From assembly GCF_045999315.1 (NCBI RefSeq), contig NZ_CP174607.1:3038001-3102000 (forward strand): a DNA stretch of 64,000 nt. Reading direction: 5' to 3'. Positions within the stretch are counted from its first letter, which is position 1; each line of letters begins with the position of its first letter. A program made the translations under genes and the position numbers. The notes below the pieces were generated by a model. That model searched no databases and had not been told where the DNA came from. It saw only the letters and a program-made list of their open reading frames with translations. The DNA comes from Peredibacter sp045999315. Its GTDB lineage: Bacteria; Bdellovibrionota; Bacteriovoracia; Bacteriovoracales; Bacteriovoracaceae. Below, piece by piece: positions 60,564 through 64,000 of the stretch.

Positions 60564-61300
60564 TGAACTGGCAAGAAACACTCGATCTATTAGAAAAAGG
60601 TCTCGTTCGTTCTGCTCAAAAAGTAGACGGTAAATGGGTCGCTCAAAAAGAAGTCAAAGAAGCGATTCTCGCAGCATTCAAAGCTGGAGAGTTAAAAGAG
60701 TTCGCAGGCGGATTCGTTGATAAGCACAACCTTCCGGCCCGTGAGTTTAAAGTTGAAGATAAGGTTCGTATGGTTCCGGGCGGATCATCGGTCCGTAGAG
60801 GTGCGTTTGTTGCCTCGGGAGTGATCATCATGCCTCCGGCCTATATTAACGTGGGAGCTTACGTGGATTCCGGCACCATGGTCGACTCCCACGCCCTGGT
60901 CGGTTCTTGTGCTCAAATTGGTAAAAACGTTCACCTTTCAGCAGGTGTACAAATCGGTGGAGTGCTAGAACCAGTTGGACAAACTCCAGTGGTGATTGAA
61001 GACAACGCTTTCATCGGAGCAGGGGCCGTGATCGTTGAAGGTGTGCAAGTTTCAGAAGGTGCAGTCATCGCTCCAGGAACAATCCTTTCTCGTGGTGTGC
61101 CGGTTTATGATTGCGTGAACCAACGTGTGCTTGAAATCGGTGAGCCGATTCCTCCATATGCGGTTGTTGTAACTGGATCTCGTCCAGCAACTAATGAGTG
61201 GGCAAAAGCTCAGGGTCTCTCTATGAGATGTGCCATGATCATCAAGTACAAAGACGCTAAAACCTCGGCCGCTTTAGAACTAGAATCACTTTTAAGGTAG
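60563..61300 (+). CDS. dapD: 2,3,4,5-tetrahydropyridine-2,6-dicarboxylate N-succinyltransferase
   Basis: The start is ATG 60563, overlapping the dapA stop by 1 nt, with GAGG upstream, giving 245 residues. The left-handed beta-helix hexapeptide repeats are seen from VPGGSSVRRGAFVASGVIIM to FIGAGAVIVEGVQVSEGAVI. VGSCAQIGKNVHLSAGVQIG and GSRPA complete the acyl-transferase active site. DapD marks the succinylase route to meso-diaminopimelate. The later genes dapC, dapE and dapF are not in this window. Confidence 0.95.
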   Translation: MNWQETLDLLEKGLVRSAQKVDGKWVAQKEVKEAILAAFKAGELKEFAGGFVDKHNLPAREFKVEDKVRMVPGGSSVRRGAFVASGVIIMPPAYINVGAYVDSGTMVDSHALVGSCAQIGKNVHLSAGVQIGGVLEPVGQTPVVIEDNAFIGAGAVIVEGVQVSEGAVIAPGTILSRGVPVYDCVNQRVLEIGEPIPPYAVVVTGSRPATNEWAKAQGLSMRCAMIIKYKDAKTSAALELESLLR

Positions 61301-61304
61301 TCCC

Positions 61305-62495
61305 ATGAATCGAACTGATCATATCAGAGAAGTCATTAGTCGTTTCCAATCGTCTTTTTACTTTTATGATCTTGATCAGTTCGAAGCTCATATCCAGAGC
61401 ATTAAATCCATTCTTCATCCGGATGTTCGCGTGTGGTATGCCACTAAAGCGAACCCACTTTCAGAAATTCTTCGCATTTTAAATAAGAATGGCTTCGGCG
61501 CGGATGTGGCCAGCATGGGTGAACTTCAGCAGGCCCGTCATTCCGGGTTTGGCCCGAAGAACTTAATTGCCACAGGCCCTGCGAAAACTAAAAGTTATCT
61601 CGCGAGACTCATGGAAACAGATGTTGAAGCGATTGTGATTGAAAGTATCAATCAATTAAAAGATCTGAATGAAATTGCTGGAAAATTGGGCCGCAAACAA
61701 GACATTTTGTTACGGGTGCAGCTTGAATGGGAAGGCGATAAAAGTATACTCGGGGGATCTGCTATTACTCCTTTCGGTTTAGGAGTGAGTGATTGGCAGG
61801 ACGTGAACCTCGCAAATTTTAAGAACGTAAATGTGATGGGTGTTCATTGTTTCCAATGGGGCAATGTTCTTGATCTGGATAAACTTCGTGCCGTTTGGGA
61901 ACATACAGTGGAAGTTTGTCAGAAAATGTCTCATGGAATGGGTTTTGAAATGAAAGTCATTGATCTGGGCGGTGGCCTGGGTCTGTCTTATAAAGATGAG
62001 CGTGAGCTTCATTTTTCTGACGTTCACGCTCTCTTAATGGAAATCAAATCGAAATACGGACTTCAAAAAATCTGGCTCGAGCTCGGGCGTTTTTCCATAG
62101 GTAAATTTGGCTCTTATTTCACTCGTGTGGTGGATGTAAAATCTGTCCGTGGAGAAAATATCATCGTTACCGAAGGTGGCATTAACCACATGGCCCGACC
62201 CGCATTGGTTGGGGAATCTTTCCCCTGTGAGGCATTCATGAACCAGGAGACTTCAATGTCTCGCTATCAAATTCATGGACCTCTTTGCACTGCCCTGGAT
62301 AATTTGGGAACGTTTCAATTACCTTCAAATGTAAGGCCAGGAGACTGGTTAGAATTTAAGAGGGCAGGGGCCTATGGTTTCTCAGAAAGTATGCCCTACT
62401 TCCTTTGCCACAATTTAGTAGGTGAGGCCATCTTGCATCAGGGTGAGTTAATGGTACCAAGGGTCCCAAAAACTAACCTTGAATGGATGATTTAA
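61305..62495 (+). CDS. lysA: Diaminopimelate decarboxylase-like PLP enzyme
   Basis: This 396-residue fold-III PLP enzyme has PLP lysine K48 in YATKANP, the PLP-phosphate loop LGGGLG, ELGRFS (substrate/dimer region), and GPLCTALD with the Cys of the second active-site half. In this operon it most likely decarboxylates diaminopimelate to lysine. Other members of the ornithine/arginine decarboxylase family 2 look similar, and the operon decides the call. It begins 4 bp after dapD and ends the operon. Confidence 0.88.
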   Translation: MNRTDHIREVISRFQSSFYFYDLDQFEAHIQSIKSILHPDVRVWYATKANPLSEILRILNKNGFGADVASMGELQQARHSGFGPKNLIATGPAKTKSYLARLMETDVEAIVIESINQLKDLNEIAGKLGRKQDILLRVQLEWEGDKSILGGSAITPFGLGVSDWQDVNLANFKNVNVMGVHCFQWGNVLDLDKLRAVWEHTVEVCQKMSHGMGFEMKVIDLGGGLGLSYKDERELHFSDVHALLMEIKSKYGLQKIWLELGRFSIGKFGSYFTRVVDVKSVRGENIIVTEGGINHMARPALVGESFPCEAFMNQETSMSRYQIHGPLCTALDNLGTFQLPSNVRPGDWLEFKRAGAYGFSESMPYFLCHNLVGEAILHQGELMVPRVPKTNLEWMI

Positions 62496-62552
62496 ACGCT
62501 AGAATAAATTGCCCACCTTCATCTGCATTCATTTCTTCAGTAACCTAAAGTC

Positions 62553-63539
62553 ATGAAATGGCTAATTCTGAGCGTCCTAATTTCATTTTCAAGTTTTTCC
62601 CAAGACATCGATCAAACGTCGTGTCCTAACATCGACTACTCTGATCGTTTCGGTCCAGTTCAAGATCAAGATGGCCATGGCCTTTGTTGGGCCTTTGCCA
62701 GTAGCGCCCTCCTCTCAGAAGACGCCTGCCTAAGAGATAAAAATTACTGTGGGGTCAACATCTCCCCTCTCGATGTTTCAAGTTGCCAAAAGAGTCTTTT
62801 GGCCAAGAACGAAGGTCGCTCCATAAGCCAGGGCCTTCAGTGTGCTCAATCTAACGGAGCGTGCTTCGAAAAAGACTTTTCATTCATTACCCAAGGAAGC
62901 ATTCTCTGCAGTCTATCTAATACTGGCCCTCGATGCATTCATGAAAAGCTAAAGGACCTCTATCAGGAGTATCAGACAACTCAAATCACTCCTGAGAATT
63001 GCCAGGAAGAGGCCAACGCAAAAAAATTAAATAAGTTCGTTGATGAGTTCAGAGACCTTCTTAAGCGTTCTGTTTCGAGAAATGACATCTCAGATGAAGC
63101 GGTAAAGACCCTTCTCCTTGATCCAAAAATCAAAAACTGGAGCAGCTTCCTCTATAGTGCTCTCAAGAATGAACGATGTGCAGCTGAAAGAATTGATTAC
63201 TCAAACATTGATCAAAGCAAAATTTATAATATGACCGTCATCAAAGGCAAAGTCCCTCTGGAAAAGAAAGTGGAGCACGTTAAGACGATGCTCGAAAAGG
63301 GAAGAAGCATTGGATATACCTTTTGTGCTAATGAGACCCTTCCTGGGCTTTCTGGGCTCATCGCATCTGGCACGTGCGGTTCTCATGCTGTTGTGATCAA
63401 TGGAATGAGATGGCACAAGGGAGAATGCCAACTGAATATCAGAAATTCGTGGGGAAAAAACGGTCCTCTTCATGGATGGATTTCGGCAAAAAAAATTCTG
63501 AAACATTCAACCGGGTTACAACAAATTGCGACGAAATAA
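62553..63539 (+). CDS. Secreted papain-like (C1) cysteine protease
   Basis: This 328-residue protein has signal peptide MKWLILSVLISFSSFSQ. The catalytic segment has Q39 (oxyanion) and C45 in QDQDGHGLCWAFASSALL, then H278 in GSHAVVINGM and N298 in RNSWG, the order and context of papain. There is no long propeptide; the catalytic Cys is only about 28 residues after the signal. About 16 cysteines suggest many disulfides. ATG 62553 lacks a Shine-Dalgarno; TAACCT is 6 nt upstream. It would act in the periplasm or outside. Confidence 0.85.
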   Translation: MKWLILSVLISFSSFSQDIDQTSCPNIDYSDRFGPVQDQDGHGLCWAFASSALLSEDACLRDKNYCGVNISPLDVSSCQKSLLAKNEGRSISQGLQCAQSNGACFEKDFSFITQGSILCSLSNTGPRCIHEKLKDLYQEYQTTQITPENCQEEANAKKLNKFVDEFRDLLKRSVSRNDISDEAVKTLLLDPKIKNWSSFLYSALKNERCAAERIDYSNIDQSKIYNMTVIKGKVPLEKKVEHVKTMLEKGRSIGYTFCANETLPGLSGLIASGTCGSHAVVINGMRWHKGECQLNIRNSWGKNGPLHGWISAKKILKHSTGLQQIATK

Positions 63540-63912
63540 CTTTTTCATCATCATTGTATGCTCCATTCTCGCTACCGCTGCCCATTCAGCGGAGACCTTC
63601 TTTAGCGATATGAATCAGAAAGAAAAAGTGTCCACAGAATTAGTCGACTCCATTAGGGTCCATCGCCCAGCAAGCTGTGCTTCGAAGTGCGTGGCATTGG
63701 AAAAAATTAAGATCAAAGATTTCAATCAACTGAAAAAAGTGAATGCAGAAGATTATGAAGATATCTTCAATCCAGCACTCATTCTCTGTGATCGGATGGA
63801 AGGGAAATTAAAAACGATCTTCGATGAAAAGAAAAACGCTTACTCGGTATGCAGCTTCAAAGATGAAAGCCACTTCTTTACTTGGGATTACTTGAAAAAA
63901 TATACTCACTAA
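63526..63912 (+). CDS. Small secreted protein of unknown function
   Basis: This 128-residue protein has signal peptide MRRNNFFIIIVCSILATAAHSA. The start is a TTG at 63526, overlapping the protease gene by 14 bp; there is no later Met before the hydrophobic segment. The mature part has four cysteines (RPASCASKC, LILC, SVC) and no known family. Co-transcription with the papain-like protease suggests a partner or inhibitor, but this is inferred from position only. Confidence 0.65.
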   Translation: MRRNNFFIIIVCSILATAAHSAETFFSDMNQKEKVSTELVDSIRVHRPASCASKCVALEKIKIKDFNQLKKVNAEDYEDIFNPALILCDRMEGKLKTIFDEKKNAYSVCSFKDESHFFTWDYLKKYTH

Positions 63913-63951
63913 GTCACGCACAAATGTTTGCATAACTCTCAGGGTCTTCTT

Positions 63952-63957
63952 TAAAAT
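63952..63957 (+). promoter_or_regulatory. -10-like hexamer immediately before a start codon
   Basis: TAAAAT lies 6 nt before the ATG at 63964 with no Shine-Dalgarno between. Confidence 0.45.
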
Positions 63958-63963
63958 GACCCC

Positions 63964-64000
63964 ATGAAACTTATGCTCATTCTCCTATTTTTAGTGTCCT
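63964..64000 (+). CDS. Start of a secreted protein, cut by window edge
   Basis: ATG followed by KLMLILLFLVS, the beginning of a signal peptide, runs into the end of the window. Only 12 residues are visible, so nothing can be said of its function. Confidence 0.5.
   Translation, partial: MKLMLILLFLVS

Overview
The window looks like chromosomal DNA of a Gram-negative predator-type bacterium of the Bdellovibrionota, most likely the Bacteriovorax/Peredibacter side. This is inferred, not proven. The basis is mid-40s percent G+C by eye, very many short secreted or lipoprotein genes of no known family, a large set of secreted hydrolases, a minor-pilin operon, a MoxR-DUF58-transglutaminase operon, and cytochrome c maturation by the CcsA/ResB route. 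No rRNA, tRNA, CRISPR array or insertion sequence was seen.

Layout. 1-5311 (minus): a pseudopilin operon with a 957-residue pilin-like protein, two smaller prepilins and a secreted protein cut by the window edge. 5432-8911 (minus): FHA protein, argS, an acetyltransferase and an SRPBCC-like exported protein. 8991-12445 (plus): a two-gene type IIA topoisomerase whose A subunit lacks the C-terminal pinwheel and whose motifs look phage T4/eukaryote-like. 12472-18794 (minus): an orphan histidine kinase, then a four-gene operon of c-type-heme, lipoprotein and Tat-exported DUF1501-like proteins. 18913-27786: lspA fused to a HAMP-like tail, M1 and metzincin proteases, transaldolase, a trypsin-like protease, a DUF3050 protein, and several secreted unknowns. 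27823-32272 (minus): ccsA, resB, a DUF1624 acyltransferase and a thiamine pyrophosphokinase-like enzyme. 32321-36828: small cytoplasmic genes, a histone H1-like/SWIB protein, an oligopeptide-binding lipoprotein and an aspzincin-like protease. 38039-42978: putA and proC, translationally coupled. 42953-47858: lipoprotein, polysaccharide deacetylase, winged-helix protein, trmK-like methyltransferase and a receiver/PilZ-like protein. 47855-51467 (minus): MoxR, DUF58, TgpA-type transglutaminase.

51666-56100 is the most accessory-looking part: five very small genes, a secreted ADP-ribosyltransferase-like toxin at 52559-53287, tandem small secreted paralogues, and a tyrosine recombinase preceded by a DNA-binding protein. 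Upstream of these two lies a 40-bp site of two inverted 17-bp repeats separated by 6 bp. 56188-62495 holds lysine/diaminopimelate biosynthesis: asd (minus) and divergent lysC-dapB-dapA-dapD-lysA under one lysine (L-box) riboswitch with a good promoter. 62553-64000 holds a papain-like exported protease and two secreted proteins, the last cut off.

Across the window about ten genes, mostly for exported proteins, have no Shine-Dalgarno sequence. Instead they carry a -10-like hexamer 5-7 nt before the start codon, which suggests leaderless transcripts. Other genes have good Shine-Dalgarno sequences, and these were used to correct several start sites. All functional names come from motif reading only; no database search was made.
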